From JBFLVT01 sp036804525 (GTDB lineage Bacteria > Bacillota > Desulfotomaculia > Desulfotomaculales > JASEER01): 64,000 bases of DNA. Location of the stretch: positions 149,994-213,993 of the forward strand of contig DAIRSE010000002.1 of the NCBI GenBank assembly GCA_036804525.1, read 5' to 3'. A program made the position numbers and the translations under genes. Below the pieces are notes generated by a model. The model saw only the letters and a list, made by a program, of their open reading frames with translations. It had not been told where the DNA came from and did no database searches. Shown one piece after another: positions 16,231 through 25,812 of the stretch; the first letter of the stretch is position 1, and every line of letters starts with the position of its first letter.

Positions 16231-17163
16231 TCAGCGTTCCTCCCGGTCGTAGGGCAGGCCGAGGGCGCCCGGCGCGCCGATGCGCGTCAGGGCGTTCCTC
16301 TTGCTGACCAAAACCAGGACGAAGACGGTGGCCAGGTAGGGGAGCATCTTCAGGAAGTACGGCGAAACGGCTATATCCAGGACCTGCAACCGAAAACCGA
16401 GGGCTTCGATGCCGCCGAAGATATAGGAGCCCACGAGGGCGTAGATCGGGTTCCAGGTGGCGAAAATAACCAGCGCCACGGCAATCCACCCGCGGCCTGC
16501 AGTCATGCCTTCCATCCACGTCGGCACGTAGGCCAGGGAGATGTACGCTCCCGCCAGCCCGGCCAGCATCCCGCCGGCAATCACGTATAAGTACCGCGTG
16601 GCGAAAACGTTGACGCCCATGGAGTCGGCGGCGGCCGGATTCTCGCCGACGGCACGCAGGTTCAGCCCGGCCCGGGTCCGGTAGATCAGGAGCCAGAGCA
16701 GGGGCACCAGCAGGTAGCTGAGCAGGACCAGGGCGTCCTGGCGAAAGAGCACCGGACCCAGCAGGGGCAGGTCCGAGAGGACGGGGAGGTGTACCGGCTT
16801 GAAGGCCGCGGGCAGGGGGTTGCCGACCATGACTTTCCCGATATACCCGCTCAAGCCCGTTCCGAAGAGGGTCAGCGCCAGGCCGCTCACCACCTGGTTG
16901 GCCCGGAGAGTTACCGACAGGAAGGCGTGGACGGAAGCCATCGCTCCGCCCGCCGCCACGGCCGTCACGACCCCGGCCCAGGGGTTCCCGGTGGCGAAGG
17001 CCACTATGAAGCCGCTGATCGCGCCGACGAGCATCATGCCCTCAACGCCCAGGTTCAGGACACCCGACCTTTCAGCCAGGATTTCACCGAGAGCTGCAAA
17101 GAGCAGCGGCGTGCCGGCAGTGACCGCCGTGGCCAGCAAGGCAATCATAAAGTCGTAAGTCAC
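16231..17163 (-). CDS. Nucleoside-type ABC transporter permease (NupQ/YufQ-like)
   Basis: 310 residues with eight or nine membrane segments and the BPD_transp_2 signature GVLNLGVEGMMLVGA at the N-terminus and RAVGENPAAADSMGVNV in the middle. It is the second permease of a BMP-family importer in the order bmp - ATPase - permease - permease. The GTG start overlaps the preceding stop by four bases. In characterised systems these importers take up purine nucleosides; no substrate can be read from the sequence. Confidence 0.86.
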   Translation of the reverse strand: MTYDFMIALLATAVTAGTPLLFAALGEILAERSGVLNLGVEGMMLVGAISGFIVAFATGNPWAGVVTAVAAGGAMASVHAFLSVTLRANQVVSGLALTLFGTGLSGYIGKVMVGNPLPAAFKPVHLPVLSDLPLLGPVLFRQDALVLLSYLLVPLLWLLIYRTRAGLNLRAVGENPAAADSMGVNVFATRYLYVIAGGMLAGLAGAYISLAYVPTWMEGMTAGRGWIAVALVIFATWNPIYALVGSYIFGGIEALGFRLQVLDIAVSPYFLKMLPYLATVFVLVLVSKRNALTRIGAPGALGLPYDREER

Positions 17164-18254
17164 GCCGCTTCAACCCCCTGTTCTTGCCGTTCCGGGCGCC
17201 GGATACGGTACTTCAAGAGGATTTCGCCGCCGAGCACAAAGAAAAGCAGCGCACCGGTCAGCATATTAACCATGGTGCTCGGGATACCACTGGTCTGCAC
17301 GGCATAACCGCCAACCTGCAAAGCCCCCAGAAAAAAAGCCACGGGCAAAATGGCCAGGGGATTCAATTTGGCAAGCCAGGCGACGATAATCGCCGTGTAA
17401 CCGTATCCCGGGCTGAAGCCGGGCTGAAGGCGGTGGACAATGCCCGAGACCTCCACCATCCCGGCCAGGCCGCAAATCGCCCCGCTGATGAAAAGCACCA
17501 GGAGGATGTTCTGCCGGACGTTGATCCCGGCATAACGGGCCGTACTCTCGCTCTCGCCGATCACGCGTATCTCAAAACCCCAGCGGGTCCTGTAGATCAG
17601 GTAGTAGAAGGCCACGGCCAGGAGCACCGCCGCCAGCAGGCCGGCGTGGATGCGCGAGTCGCCCAGGGTCGGAAGCCACGCCCCTTCGGTAAATTGGGCG
17701 GTAAGAGGGAAGTTGAACCCCTGCGGGTCGCGCCAGGGCCCGTAAACAAAGTAGTCCACCCACAGGATGGCCACGTAGTTCAGCATCAAGGTCGTGATAA
17801 TCTCGTTTGTCTTCCAGAGCGCCCTGGGCACGGCGGGAACAAGCGCCCACAACCCCCCGCAGGCCAGCCCGGCCAGGCACATCCCCGGGAGCAGGAGCCA
17901 GGCGGGCTGTCCCGCAAAAGTCAAGGCCACCCACGTCGCCCCCCACGCGCCCATGTAAAGCTGTCCCTCACCGCCGATATTCCACAGCTGCATCCGGAAG
18001 GCCAGGGCCAGCCCCAGGCCGGCCAGGGCCAGGGGAATCGCCTTGACGACCGTCTCGGAAAGGCCGTAATGCGAGCCGAAGACACCCTGCCACATGCGGG
18101 AGTACAACTCGACGGGGTCGCGGCCCGTCAGGTAGAAAAAGACGGCGCCGGTCAGGAGGGCCAGCAGCAGCGAAGCGGCGGGCACAAGCGCAACCATCCA
18201 TGGCGACGGCATTAGTTTTTTTTCAACTATAAAGCCGAAGTAAGTCCGGGTCAT
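17160..18254 (-). CDS. Nucleoside-type ABC transporter permease (NupP/YufP-like)
   Basis: 364 residues. Membrane segments begin at about residue 18; the family motif IGGEGQLYMGAWGATW and VIGESESTARYAGINV are present. It is longer than its partner through an extra N-terminal segment, as is normal for the YufP type. It is coupled to the ATPase by an ATGA overlap at 18251-18254 and to the second permease by a GTGA overlap at 17160-17163. The two permeases should form a heterodimeric pore. Confidence 0.86.
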   Translation of the reverse strand: MTRTYFGFIVEKKLMPSPWMVALVPAASLLLALLTGAVFFYLTGRDPVELYSRMWQGVFGSHYGLSETVVKAIPLALAGLGLALAFRMQLWNIGGEGQLYMGAWGATWVALTFAGQPAWLLLPGMCLAGLACGGLWALVPAVPRALWKTNEIITTLMLNYVAILWVDYFVYGPWRDPQGFNFPLTAQFTEGAWLPTLGDSRIHAGLLAAVLLAVAFYYLIYRTRWGFEIRVIGESESTARYAGINVRQNILLVLFISGAICGLAGMVEVSGIVHRLQPGFSPGYGYTAIIVAWLAKLNPLAILPVAFFLGALQVGGYAVQTSGIPSTMVNMLTGALLFFVLGGEILLKYRIRRPERQEQGVEAA

Positions 18255-19771
18255 ACGGCCTTCGCCTCCCCGCCGGCACCCATCATCAACAGGCCCACCT
18301 GTTCCCGCGTGGCCGTTTCGGTCCTGAGAGGCTCACCCATCACCCTGCCCCCGCTCAGGACAATAATGCGGTCACTTAGAGCAAAGATTTCGTCAAGGTC
18401 CTCGGAAATAAGCAGGATGGCCGTACCCCGCCGGCGTTCCTGCAGCAGGAACCTGCTGACGGCTTCGGCAGCCGCGATGTCCAATCCGCGCGCCGGGTAG
18501 GCGGCTACAATCAAACGCGGCTCGGCCGAAAGCTCCCTGGCCAGGAGCAGCTTCTGGAGATTGCCGCCTGACAGGAGCTTGACCGGGGCACGCAAGCCCG
18601 CCAGGCGGACGTCAAAGGCTTGAACCAGCTTCTGGGTGCGGGAACGGGCTGCCTTGTAATCAATCAGCCCGGCCCTGCCCTTAGCCTTCCGGTAATCTTT
18701 CAGCAAAATGTTGTCAATGGCGTTCATCCCGGGAGCAAGACCGGTACCCAGGCGGTCCTCGGGAATATGGCTGATGCCCCGGTCGATAAGCGCCTGCGGC
18801 CCGAGATTGGTCACATCCTGCCCTTCGAGAAAGATCCTGCCGCGCTGCACGGGCCTCAGCCCCGTGATGACCTCGGCCAGTTCGCGCTGTCCGTTCCCCG
18901 CGACCCCGGCCACGCCTAGAATCTCCCCGGAACGGATGGCGAGGCTTACCCCCTCAAGCCCCCAGCGCCCAACGTCGTTCAGGGCGTAGACATCCCGCAT
19001 CTCCAGGACAGTACGCCCTTCGGCGGATCCCTGCCGGCGACTTTCCTGGGTGACCTCGCGCCCGACCATGGCGGTAGCCAGCTCCCGCTCGCTGAAGCTT
19101 CCCCGGGTCATGGCCGCCACCGCGCGCCCGCCTCTGAGGACGGTGACACGGTCGGCTACGGCCATGACCTCGGAAAGCTTATGGGTGATCATCACCACCC
19201 CGCGCCCGTCGTCAGCCATCCGGCGCAGGTTGGCAAAAAGCTCTGCGGATTCCTGCGGGGTCAAGACCGCCGTCGGCTCGTCCAGGATCAGCAGCTGGCA
19301 GCCGCGGTAGAGCATCTTGACGATCTCCACCCGCTGGCGTTCCCCTACGGAGAGCTGCCACACATAGGCCCCGGGGTTGATAGCCAGACCGAACCGCGCC
19401 GAGAGCTCGGTCAGCTCACGCTCCTTCGCCGCCGGACGCAGCACAAAGGAGATGTTCCGGTCTCCCAGGATAATGTTCTCGGCCACCGTGAAGGTTTCGA
19501 CCAGTTTGAAATGCTGGTGCACCATACCGATGCCGGCCCGGATGGCGTCACGGGGCGAGCGGAAACTCACCGGGCGGCCCTTGTAAATGATCTGGCCATC
19601 GTCAGGGCGGTACAAACCCGCGAGGATGCTCATCAGCGTGCTCTTGCCGGAGCCGTTTTCGCCAAGAAGGGCGTGGATCTCCCCCGGCCGGACGTTGAAG
19701 TCCACGCGGTCATTGGCGAGAACCCTGGGAAAACGCTTGGTGATGCCCTTCATCTCTACCAGGTATTCCAA
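18251..19771 (-). CDS. Nucleoside-type ABC transporter ATPase with two nucleotide domains (NupO/YufO-like)
   Basis: 506 residues in two ABC cassettes. The first has LLGENGSGKSTLMSILAG, QLSVGERQRVEIVK and LLILDEPTAVLTP. The second has GVAGNGQRELAEVI and KLLSGGNLQKLLLARELS but a degenerate Walker B (LIVAAYPARGLD), as is typical of the sugar/nucleoside double-ATPase subfamily. TTG start about seven bases after GGGGG. Its gene follows bmp after a 358-bp repeat-containing gap, so the transporter may have two transcripts. Confidence 0.88.
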   Translation of the reverse strand: MEYLVEMKGITKRFPRVLANDRVDFNVRPGEIHALLGENGSGKSTLMSILAGLYRPDDGQIIYKGRPVSFRSPRDAIRAGIGMVHQHFKLVETFTVAENIILGDRNISFVLRPAAKERELTELSARFGLAINPGAYVWQLSVGERQRVEIVKMLYRGCQLLILDEPTAVLTPQESAELFANLRRMADDGRGVVMITHKLSEVMAVADRVTVLRGGRAVAAMTRGSFSERELATAMVGREVTQESRRQGSAEGRTVLEMRDVYALNDVGRWGLEGVSLAIRSGEILGVAGVAGNGQRELAEVITGLRPVQRGRIFLEGQDVTNLGPQALIDRGISHIPEDRLGTGLAPGMNAIDNILLKDYRKAKGRAGLIDYKAARSRTQKLVQAFDVRLAGLRAPVKLLSGGNLQKLLLARELSAEPRLIVAAYPARGLDIAAAEAVSRFLLQERRRGTAILLISEDLDEIFALSDRIIVLSGGRVMGEPLRTETATREQVGLLMMGAGGEAKAV

Positions 19772-20129
19772 CTTATGCCCCCGCCTTTTCGGTCGTCAGT
19801 CGTCAGATGTCGGACCAGAAGGAATTCCCGTACGGGAATTCCAATCACGTTTAACGTTCAGCCTAAGCAATCAGCATTCAGATCGGGATTAATTCCGCAA
19901 TTCGAGCACTGACACCCACAGTTCTCAGTGCACCTGAATAGCGTTTAGCATTCGGCATTCAACGCTCAGATTAAGACTCTCTTATGATCCAAGCGCTGAG
20001 TGCTGATAGCTATTACAAGATAGGCGCCGGCAGGAAACTGAGCATATCCTGCCGGCACCCTGAACAGCTTGACCATTAGTAGCAGGCGTTACGATTTAAT
20101 CCTGAAGGTGATGTTTTACAGCCGACACC
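19772..20129. other. Repeat-rich gap between the transporter ATPase and bmp genes
   Basis: No gene is visible. The stretch holds GTCAGATGTCGGACC-type text, a perfect GGAATTCCCGTACGGGAATTCC-like palindrome near 19821-19842, and several degenerate GCATTCGGCATTCA repeats (19865-19990). It separates bmp from the rest of its transporter operon, an unusual position for so much non-coding DNA. Confidence 0.55.
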
Positions 20130-21236
20130 CTACTTGACAACCTCCACGTTGTCAACAAACCATTCCATCGACAGCATGTCGGCGTCGGACATCCTCTGCC
20201 CCTCGGGAACCTTCAGTTCGCCCTTGTTGTCCTTGATCGGGCCGGTGAAGACGTCCCACTCGCCGCTTATGATCCTGGCCTTTTCGGCCTCGACAAGCTG
20301 TTTCATCTCGTCGGTCACCTTATCGCTGTACGGAGCAAGGTCAACAATGCCTTCCGACATCGGGACCCACCACTGTTTATTTGTCCAGGTCCCCTCCTTG
20401 ACCTGCTTGACAATGTCGACGTAGAACGGGCCCCAGTTCCAGACGGCCGAAGTCAGGACGGCCTTGGGAGCCAGCTTGCTCATATCGCTGTTGTAGCCGA
20501 TGGAAAGCTTGCCGGCAGCCTCAGCGGCCTGCTGCGGGCCGGGGGTGTCCTGGTGCTGGGCGATAACGTCGGCGCCGGCGTCAAGGAGGGCTTGAGCGGC
20601 CTGCTTTTCACGAGCCGGGTCGAACCAGGTATTTGTCCAAACCACGCGGACCTTGGCATCGGGGTTGGCCTTCTTAACACCAAGGGCAAAAGCGTCGATG
20701 CCACGGATGACTTCCGGAATCGGGAAGGCCGCCACATAACCGATCAGGTTGGACTTGGTGGCCTTGCCCGCGATCAGTCCGGTAAGGTAGCGGGCCTGGT
20801 ACATGCGCCCGAAGTAGGTGCCCACGTTGGGGGCCGTCTTATAGCCGGAGCAGTGCATGAAAACGACGTCGGGATACTTGGCGGCCACGTTGATGGTGGG
20901 ATCCATAAAGCCGAAGCTGGTGGTGAAGATGACCTTGCAGCCTTCCTCCGCCAGCTGGGTGATGACGCGCTCGGCGTCGGCGTCAGTCACGTTCTCGACA
21001 ACCTTGGTCTCGATGTCAGGCATCTCGGCAACAAGCTGCTGGCGTCCCTTTTCGTGGGCAAAGGTCCAGCCGGCGTCACCGGGGGTGCCGATGTACACGA
21101 AGCCGACCTTCATTTTCTCCGCGCCGGCCTGCGGAGCGGGTTCCTGAGCCTTCTTCTGTCCACAGCCGACAACGACAAGGCCAGCGATCAGCAGTACAGC
21201 CACAACAAGCATTAATTTGGAAAACTTTCGCAACAT
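20130..21236 (-). CDS. BMP-family (Med/PnrA) substrate-binding lipoprotein
   Basis: 368 residues. The N-terminal signal ends in the lipobox LVVVGCGQ, so it is a lipid-anchored surface protein. The core has KVGFVYIGTPGDAGWTFAHEKGRQ, VFMHCSGYKTAPNVGTYFGRMYQARYLTGLIAG and GADVIAQHQDTPG, matching the BMP/PnrA nucleoside-binding family. It supplies substrate to the ABC transporter encoded downstream on the same strand (19771-16231). A GGGAGG ribosome site precedes the ATG. Confidence 0.9.
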   Translation of the reverse strand: MLRKFSKLMLVVAVLLIAGLVVVGCGQKKAQEPAPQAGAEKMKVGFVYIGTPGDAGWTFAHEKGRQQLVAEMPDIETKVVENVTDADAERVITQLAEEGCKVIFTTSFGFMDPTINVAAKYPDVVFMHCSGYKTAPNVGTYFGRMYQARYLTGLIAGKATKSNLIGYVAAFPIPEVIRGIDAFALGVKKANPDAKVRVVWTNTWFDPAREKQAAQALLDAGADVIAQHQDTPGPQQAAEAAGKLSIGYNSDMSKLAPKAVLTSAVWNWGPFYVDIVKQVKEGTWTNKQWWVPMSEGIVDLAPYSDKVTDEMKQLVEAEKARIISGEWDVFTGPIKDNKGELKVPEGQRMSDADMLSMEWFVDNVEVVK

Positions 21237-21483
21237 CCACGCCTCCCGTCAACTAATTACTAAACTAATAATACTAAAACTATGAGAATAAAAGGCTTCC
21301 TGGTTTGGCTACGGTTTCGACAGTCAAGTCTTTGCAGTCTCCTAGACCGAGAAGCATCCCCCCTGCCGTCCGCAAATCGGGCTCGACCATCACAACTTAA
21401 AGACAATTCCCCATCGCATTTTAAATTCCTGCCGAAAAATCGACACAATAGTCCCGCAAGCAGGAGAGGTTGGGCGGCCAGCG

Positions 21484-22689
21484 TCAAATGTTGTACATTT
21501 TGGCCACGGTAAGCGCCGTCTCTTTTAATTCGTCCCTAAGCCACTGCGGTTCCAGCACTTCCACCTCAGGACCCCACTGCAGGAGCCAGCCTTTCAGTTC
21601 GTTCTTACCGGATGAACGGTAGGCCACGACAACCGAACCGTCAGGCAATTCTTCCTCGATGCACTGGGACGGGTGATAAACGATCCTCCTCACTCTATGC
21701 GCCACCACGGGCGAGAAGCGCAGCCGGACGTCAAAAGGCTCGCCGTCGTTAATGACACCCCATGAATCCCCGAGAAAGGCTCGCAGGTTAAAATCGGGCG
21801 GGTAGCTAAAACCCTCGCCGAGCACAAAGACATTCTTGATCTGGTCCACGCGGAAGGTCCTGGTGCGCCCCGATTCCTGGCAGAACCCGGCGAGATACCA
21901 GTTGTGGCGTTTGCATACCAGACCGTAGGGTTCCACGATACGGTCGGACCACGCGTTGCGGTAAGCAACGTAGTATCTTATTTTGATACGCCGCTCCTCG
22001 GTTAAGGCTTGCAACAACCTGGTAAAGACGCCGCCCACTTCGGCGGGATCAGCCAGCCCTTCGTCAACGATATGCACTCGCTGCTGCAGCTTTTCAAAAG
22101 GGAAGGCCTCGACAGGATACCGGTTCTTAAAAAGATGCGTCACCAGCAGCCTCTTAAGCCCCTCGGTCTGCCCGGCAAGGGGCGAACCCTGCTGCTGCAG
22201 CAGTGTCAGGTAAATGATGAGCGCCCTGTCGGGAGAAAGAGGGGGCAGGTAGCAGCGCTTTAAGCGGTACAGCGTCTGGGTCTTGCCCCGCCGCTCAAGT
22301 TCGATGCCGACCTGTTCCTCAATGGCCTTGAGGTCCCGGTAGACCTGCCGTTCACTCACTTCGCAGGCCTCCGCCAGGTCTTTGACCGTCAGCCCGCCGG
22401 TGAGTGTCGCCTCATTAAGAAGCTCGATGATCTTGTTGATACGCAGAGAGCGTGTTAGGTCAACCTGCGGAGCAGCCAGCTCCCGTACCCGGGCCAGGGT
22501 CAGGGGGCCGTCCCAGCCGCTGACCCGGAAGTGCCGGCCGTCAAAAACGCGTTCATCGCCGGCCAGCTCATTGAGCAACGTATAGAGGTCGCCGGGCTCG
22601 ATATCCAGACGGTCGGTCAGTTCATCCACACCGATGCCGGGATGTTCCGACACTATGGCAATCAGCTCCTGCGTCTTATTCGTCTTCAT
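21484..22689 (-). CDS. WYL-domain transcriptional regulator
   Basis: About 401 residues. Two helix-turn-helix regions lie in the N-terminal 140 residues (VDELTDRLDI; GLTVKDLAEACEVSERQVYRDLKAIEE, a DeoR-type fold). The WYL domain follows (IKIRYYVAYRNAWSDRIVEPYGLVCKRHNWYLAGFC) and then a WCX-like C-terminal extension ending EVEVLEPQWLRDELK. WYL domains sense ligands such as nucleic acids or nucleotides. ATG at 22689 follows a G-rich site; the frame extends to 22737 into a repeat. The start abuts a MITE-like element, so its promoter is probably within or beyond that element. It sits upstream of bmp on the same strand and may control it (inference). Confidence 0.8.
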   Translation of the reverse strand: MKTNKTQELIAIVSEHPGIGVDELTDRLDIEPGDLYTLLNELAGDERVFDGRHFRVSGWDGPLTLARVRELAAPQVDLTRSLRINKIIELLNEATLTGGLTVKDLAEACEVSERQVYRDLKAIEEQVGIELERRGKTQTLYRLKRCYLPPLSPDRALIIYLTLLQQQGSPLAGQTEGLKRLLVTHLFKNRYPVEAFPFEKLQQRVHIVDEGLADPAEVGGVFTRLLQALTEERRIKIRYYVAYRNAWSDRIVEPYGLVCKRHNWYLAGFCQESGRTRTFRVDQIKNVFVLGEGFSYPPDFNLRAFLGDSWGVINDGEPFDVRLRFSPVVAHRVRRIVYHPSQCIEEELPDGSVVVAYRSSGKNELKGWLLQWGPEVEVLEPQWLRDELKETALTVAKMYNI

Positions 22690-23113
22690 CCCCGCCCCCC
22701 CTTGTCGGGGCTGTGAAAAACTTCGCCTGCCCGGCACTCAATCCGATGGTTGAACATTTTTTGATAAACCGCAGTCTCTTCGTTAAGCACAGACTTTCAC
22801 TTTGCATAGCCCCATTGAGTGCCGGGTCGTTTTTGAACAGCCCCCACTTTTTTCAACAGGCATTCTCAAAGGGTGCTTTCGTACCCAAAACGCCGCCCGG
22901 CCGCCGGCACAAGAATTCGGCCCGCCGCCTCCCGCCCAAAGCTTTAGGCGCGTTCCGCTGAGCATGCATTTCGACGGGAAGCCCGGCTTTCCTATCAAGG
23001 AATAAGCTTGTGCCGTACGGGAAATGCAAAAGCTGCCCACGGAAAGGAATACCGCCGCGGGCGGAGAATACCGATCGAATACGTTACCGAATACTCCAGG
23101 CTAAGGTGATCTT
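22690..23113. other. Gap between the divergent WYL regulator and MFS genes
   Basis: It contains MITE-like copy 2 (22707-22845), then a stray TTTTTTCAACAGG end-like sequence at 22849-22861, then about 240 bp of GC-rich DNA in which no gene or known RNA is recognised. TAAGGTGAT at 23102 serves the MFS start. Confidence 0.5.
22707..22845. mobile_element. MITE-like element, copy 2
   Basis: A 139-bp stretch. Left end GGGGCTGTGAAAAACTTCG; right end read inward GGGGGCTGTTCAAAAACG. Both ends run on into CCCGGCACTCAAT, so the inverted repeat is about 30 bp with small gaps. The G/C difference before the A-run and the adjoining TTCGCCTG match the other three copies, with the orientation reversed. It lies 18 bp upstream of the WYL start codon. 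No coding sequence inside. Confidence 0.65.
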
Positions 23114-24274
23114 TTGTCCGCCAACTTCACCCTGACTTTCTGCGCCGCGCTACTCTTCTACGGCTCAATGTACTTCCTCGTACCCGTTATGCCGGTCTAC
23201 CTGAAGGGCCAGGGGTTGAGTATCCCCGCCATCGGCGCTGTCGTCGGGGCCTTTGCAGCCACAAGCATCGTGCTGCGGCCCTTTTTCGGCCGCCTCGCGG
23301 ACAAGCTGCCCAAACGCGCCCTGATGGCAGCCGGGGCGGCCGTTTTTACAGCAGCGCCGCTCATGTACACGTGGACTGACCAGCCCTGGCTTTTGGCCGC
23401 AGTGCGCCTGATTCACGGTTCCGGCATTGCCGCCTTCGCCACCGCATCGGCCGTTCTGATTGCCAACGGGGCCCCCAGAGAGCGGCTGGCTCAGGCCCTC
23501 GGCATCTATTTTACTGCGGTCAGCCTGGCCATGGGGCTTGGCCCCCTGGCCGGAGCCCGCCTGATGCAGACCCACTCCTTCGGGCAATTGATGCTGGCGG
23601 CCAGCCTGTCTTCGGCCCTCGCACTGGTACTGGTCTTCTTCATCAGAGAAAACCGCCTCCCGCAAGCCGCTCCCAAACCTTCCCTTCCCTACCTGTCTGT
23701 GGTCAAAAACACCGCCGTGGTCGTCCCGACCCTGATCATGATCAGCTGTTCGTTTGCCTTCGGGACCATCACGGCCTTTCTGCCCCTGCACGTCCTGGGG
23801 TGGTCCCGGCCCGATCCCGGCCCGTTCTTCCTTGTTTCTTCGGCCGTCCTGGTCGTGGTCCGGCTGCTTGCCGGAGGCGTGTCCGACCGTCACGGAAGGG
23901 GGACGGTTCTGCTGCCATCGCTCCTTTTAACGGCACTGTCGGTCGGTTTGCTGTCGCTGACCCGCAGCGCTGCAAGCCTGATGATGACGGCCGTCCTCTT
24001 CGGCGCGGGCTACGCCCTGGCCTATCCGACGCTTAATGCGATGGCTGTGGAGCACTGCCCGCCCGAGGCCAGAGGCACGGCCTACGGGATCTTTTCCGTT
24101 TCCGCCGATGCCGGGGCCTTCCTGGGACCTGTGGTCTGCGGCATCCTGGGGCATTTTCTCCCCGTTGCAGACCTCTTCGCAGTGGCCGCGGCAGCGCCGC
24201 TGGGGGGCCTGGCGTTGTACCGGTGGTCGGTCGGTCAGCCCGGCACTCAACCCAATGAAGCTAAAAGCTCTTGA
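23114..24274 (+). CDS. MFS transporter
   Basis: 386 residues, about twelve membrane segments. The loop between segments 2 and 3 has RPFFGRLADKLPKRALM and the matching loop in the second half RLLAGGVSDRHGRGTVL, the classic major facilitator A-motifs. It resembles the DHA1 drug-efflux group (YfcJ/AraJ-like); substrate unknown. TTG start five bases after TAAGGTGAT. Divergent from the WYL regulator 424 bp away, which may regulate it. Confidence 0.83.
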   Translation: MSANFTLTFCAALLFYGSMYFLVPVMPVYLKGQGLSIPAIGAVVGAFAATSIVLRPFFGRLADKLPKRALMAAGAAVFTAAPLMYTWTDQPWLLAAVRLIHGSGIAAFATASAVLIANGAPRERLAQALGIYFTAVSLAMGLGPLAGARLMQTHSFGQLMLAASLSSALALVLVFFIRENRLPQAAPKPSLPYLSVVKNTAVVVPTLIMISCSFAFGTITAFLPLHVLGWSRPDPGPFFLVSSAVLVVVRLLAGGVSDRHGRGTVLLPSLLLTALSVGLLSLTRSAASLMMTAVLFGAGYALAYPTLNAMAVEHCPPEARGTAYGIFSVSADAGAFLGPVVCGILGHFLPVADLFAVAAAAPLGGLALYRWSVGQPGTQPNEAKSS

Positions 24275-24296
24275 TAAGGGATAAAGCGAAACCAAA

Positions 24297-24362
24297 ACAA
24301 TAAACCGCCAAGGGCGCCAAGGGCGCTAAGATCGGCAAGAGGTGAACTTAGCCATAGACCCT
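24297..24362 (+). repeat. Dispersed CGCCAAGGGCGCCAAG-type repeat, copy 1
   Basis: The text ACCGCCAAGGGCGCCAAGGGCGCTAAG... AGAGGTGAACTTAGCC occurs again in opposite orientation at 34330-34404 with substitutions. It is non-coding and lies between the MFS gene and the DUF1847 gene. Confidence 0.65.
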
Positions 24363-24505
24363 TAACAGCTCAGGGAGATTACCGGATTTTTGGAGAGAAC
24401 TTTGCAGGCCTACCGGGAGCTGGGGAAAAAAGGCGAACGCCTGGGAACAACCATTAGGTCTCCTCGATGTCGGACCGCGGGAGAGTCCGGCCTCCAGGTT
24501 CCGAC

Positions 24506-25549
24506 CTAAGACCTCTTTGACAAGTATTCCCGGTACAGGTTTTCGCAGTACACGGCCGCCAGGGGGTTGTGGCCGAGGACGCGGTCCTTGGGCGCCAAAA
24601 CGGTCACCGGAGATTTTGCGTAGCGGGCGAAAAAGGTATCATGCCCTATGCACAGGCCGAGGGAAATATTGAGGTCGGTTTCTTTGGCGTTCAGGACCTT
24701 CGCCTGGCCGAGCGGGTTGCAGGTGCACTCGAACTCCTTTGCGGCTTGCGCGTACGGTATGTCAAACATCTTTTTGTCAAGGCCGCCAAGCTTGCAGCAA
24801 GCCGAATAAACCTTGAAATACCGTTCGAGGATGTCGCAGACCACCCTCGCCTCGTCAGCCAGACCGATACAGAAGCCCAGGCCCAGGGTGTGGCAGCCTG
24901 TTCTCTGCGCAAACCTGATGATCTCCTGCAGGCGCATGAGCCGGGCCTGTCCCTGCTGGGGAAGGCCTTTGCCGCTTAGAAAACCCTTGCGCAGGTAACT
25001 GGCATAGACGGCTGCCAGCGGGTTGTGGCCCAGCGCCCAGTCTTGCACGGCCAGAACGGTGGTGGGGATGCTGCTGTACCTGTCAAGTACGATGTCCTGC
25101 TCCACGCACAAGCCGACCGCTACGTTAAGGTCGGCACCGGCAGCGTTGACCCTGTCCGCCAATTCCCTGCCGCCGCCGGCAAAGGCCTGCCAGCGCCTGT
25201 CGCTGTCAAGGGTGAAATCCTCATTCCCTGCCCCGCATATTTCGCACAGGACGAGGCTGACCTGGAAATGCTGCACAAGGACGCGCTGAAGCCGCAGCGC
25301 CTCGCGTTTCAGGCCGGCGCAGCAGGCCATGCTGATGCGCTTATACTCATTTAGGCGGCCGAAGCTGACCAGTTCCTGCAGGCGGGTAAGGTTGTTGCCG
25401 TATTGGTGCTGGAGAAGGCCGCTGATCGTCAGGTAAGGCCTCAGCGCAAGATCCTGGTATTCCGACAGGTCCAGGGTCCCTCCCAGACAGTCTTTGCCCT
25501 TTTTATCACATGCGCGGTCATGAGAACAGTGTGCACATTTCACAGCCAA
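24506..25549 (-). CDS. Tandem-duplicated DUF1847 cysteine-rich protein
   Basis: 347 residues. The N-terminal CAHCSHDRACDKKGKDC is the usual DUF1847 metal-like cluster. Two copies of the core follow. Copy 1, about 60-195: RISMACCAGLKREA, CEICGAGNE, LNVAVGLCVEQD, VLAVQDWALGHNPLAAVYASYL. Copy 2, about 210-345: TLGLGFCIGLADEA, CCKLGGLDKK, LNISLGLCIGHD, VLAPKDRVLGHNPLAAVYCENL. The repeated Cys and HNPLAAVY blocks suggest binding of iron-sulfur or another metal (inference). Single-copy family members are about 200 residues. The function is unknown. It stands alone. Confidence 0.75.
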   Translation of the reverse strand: MAVKCAHCSHDRACDKKGKDCLGGTLDLSEYQDLALRPYLTISGLLQHQYGNNLTRLQELVSFGRLNEYKRISMACCAGLKREALRLQRVLVQHFQVSLVLCEICGAGNEDFTLDSDRRWQAFAGGGRELADRVNAAGADLNVAVGLCVEQDIVLDRYSSIPTTVLAVQDWALGHNPLAAVYASYLRKGFLSGKGLPQQGQARLMRLQEIIRFAQRTGCHTLGLGFCIGLADEARVVCDILERYFKVYSACCKLGGLDKKMFDIPYAQAAKEFECTCNPLGQAKVLNAKETDLNISLGLCIGHDTFFARYAKSPVTVLAPKDRVLGHNPLAAVYCENLYREYLSKRS

Positions 25550-25812
25550 ACCCCGGCTTTCCGATCACAGGACTTTGCCTGCTATTCAGTTTGGATTCCG
25601 CTGAAAAAAGCCTTACGAGTACTCTTCAGTCGAATCTAGTTTAACATAAAACCCTGGCGTTGGATCTTTAACTTAACTTGACTTAACCTGTATTATATAA
25701 TTGATATGGTATTGAACCCGTAGAGCGGTGAACGGGGCGGCAGGCCCTCTTCATTTTGCCGGGTTTTGTGAAGACAGGCACAAAGCAACTGAATGACTAA
25801 GGAGTGAAGGGC

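Noticed and set aside
22849..22861. Additional MITE-like copy
   Set aside because: Only one end-like sequence (TTTTTTCAACAGG) with no partner end nearby.
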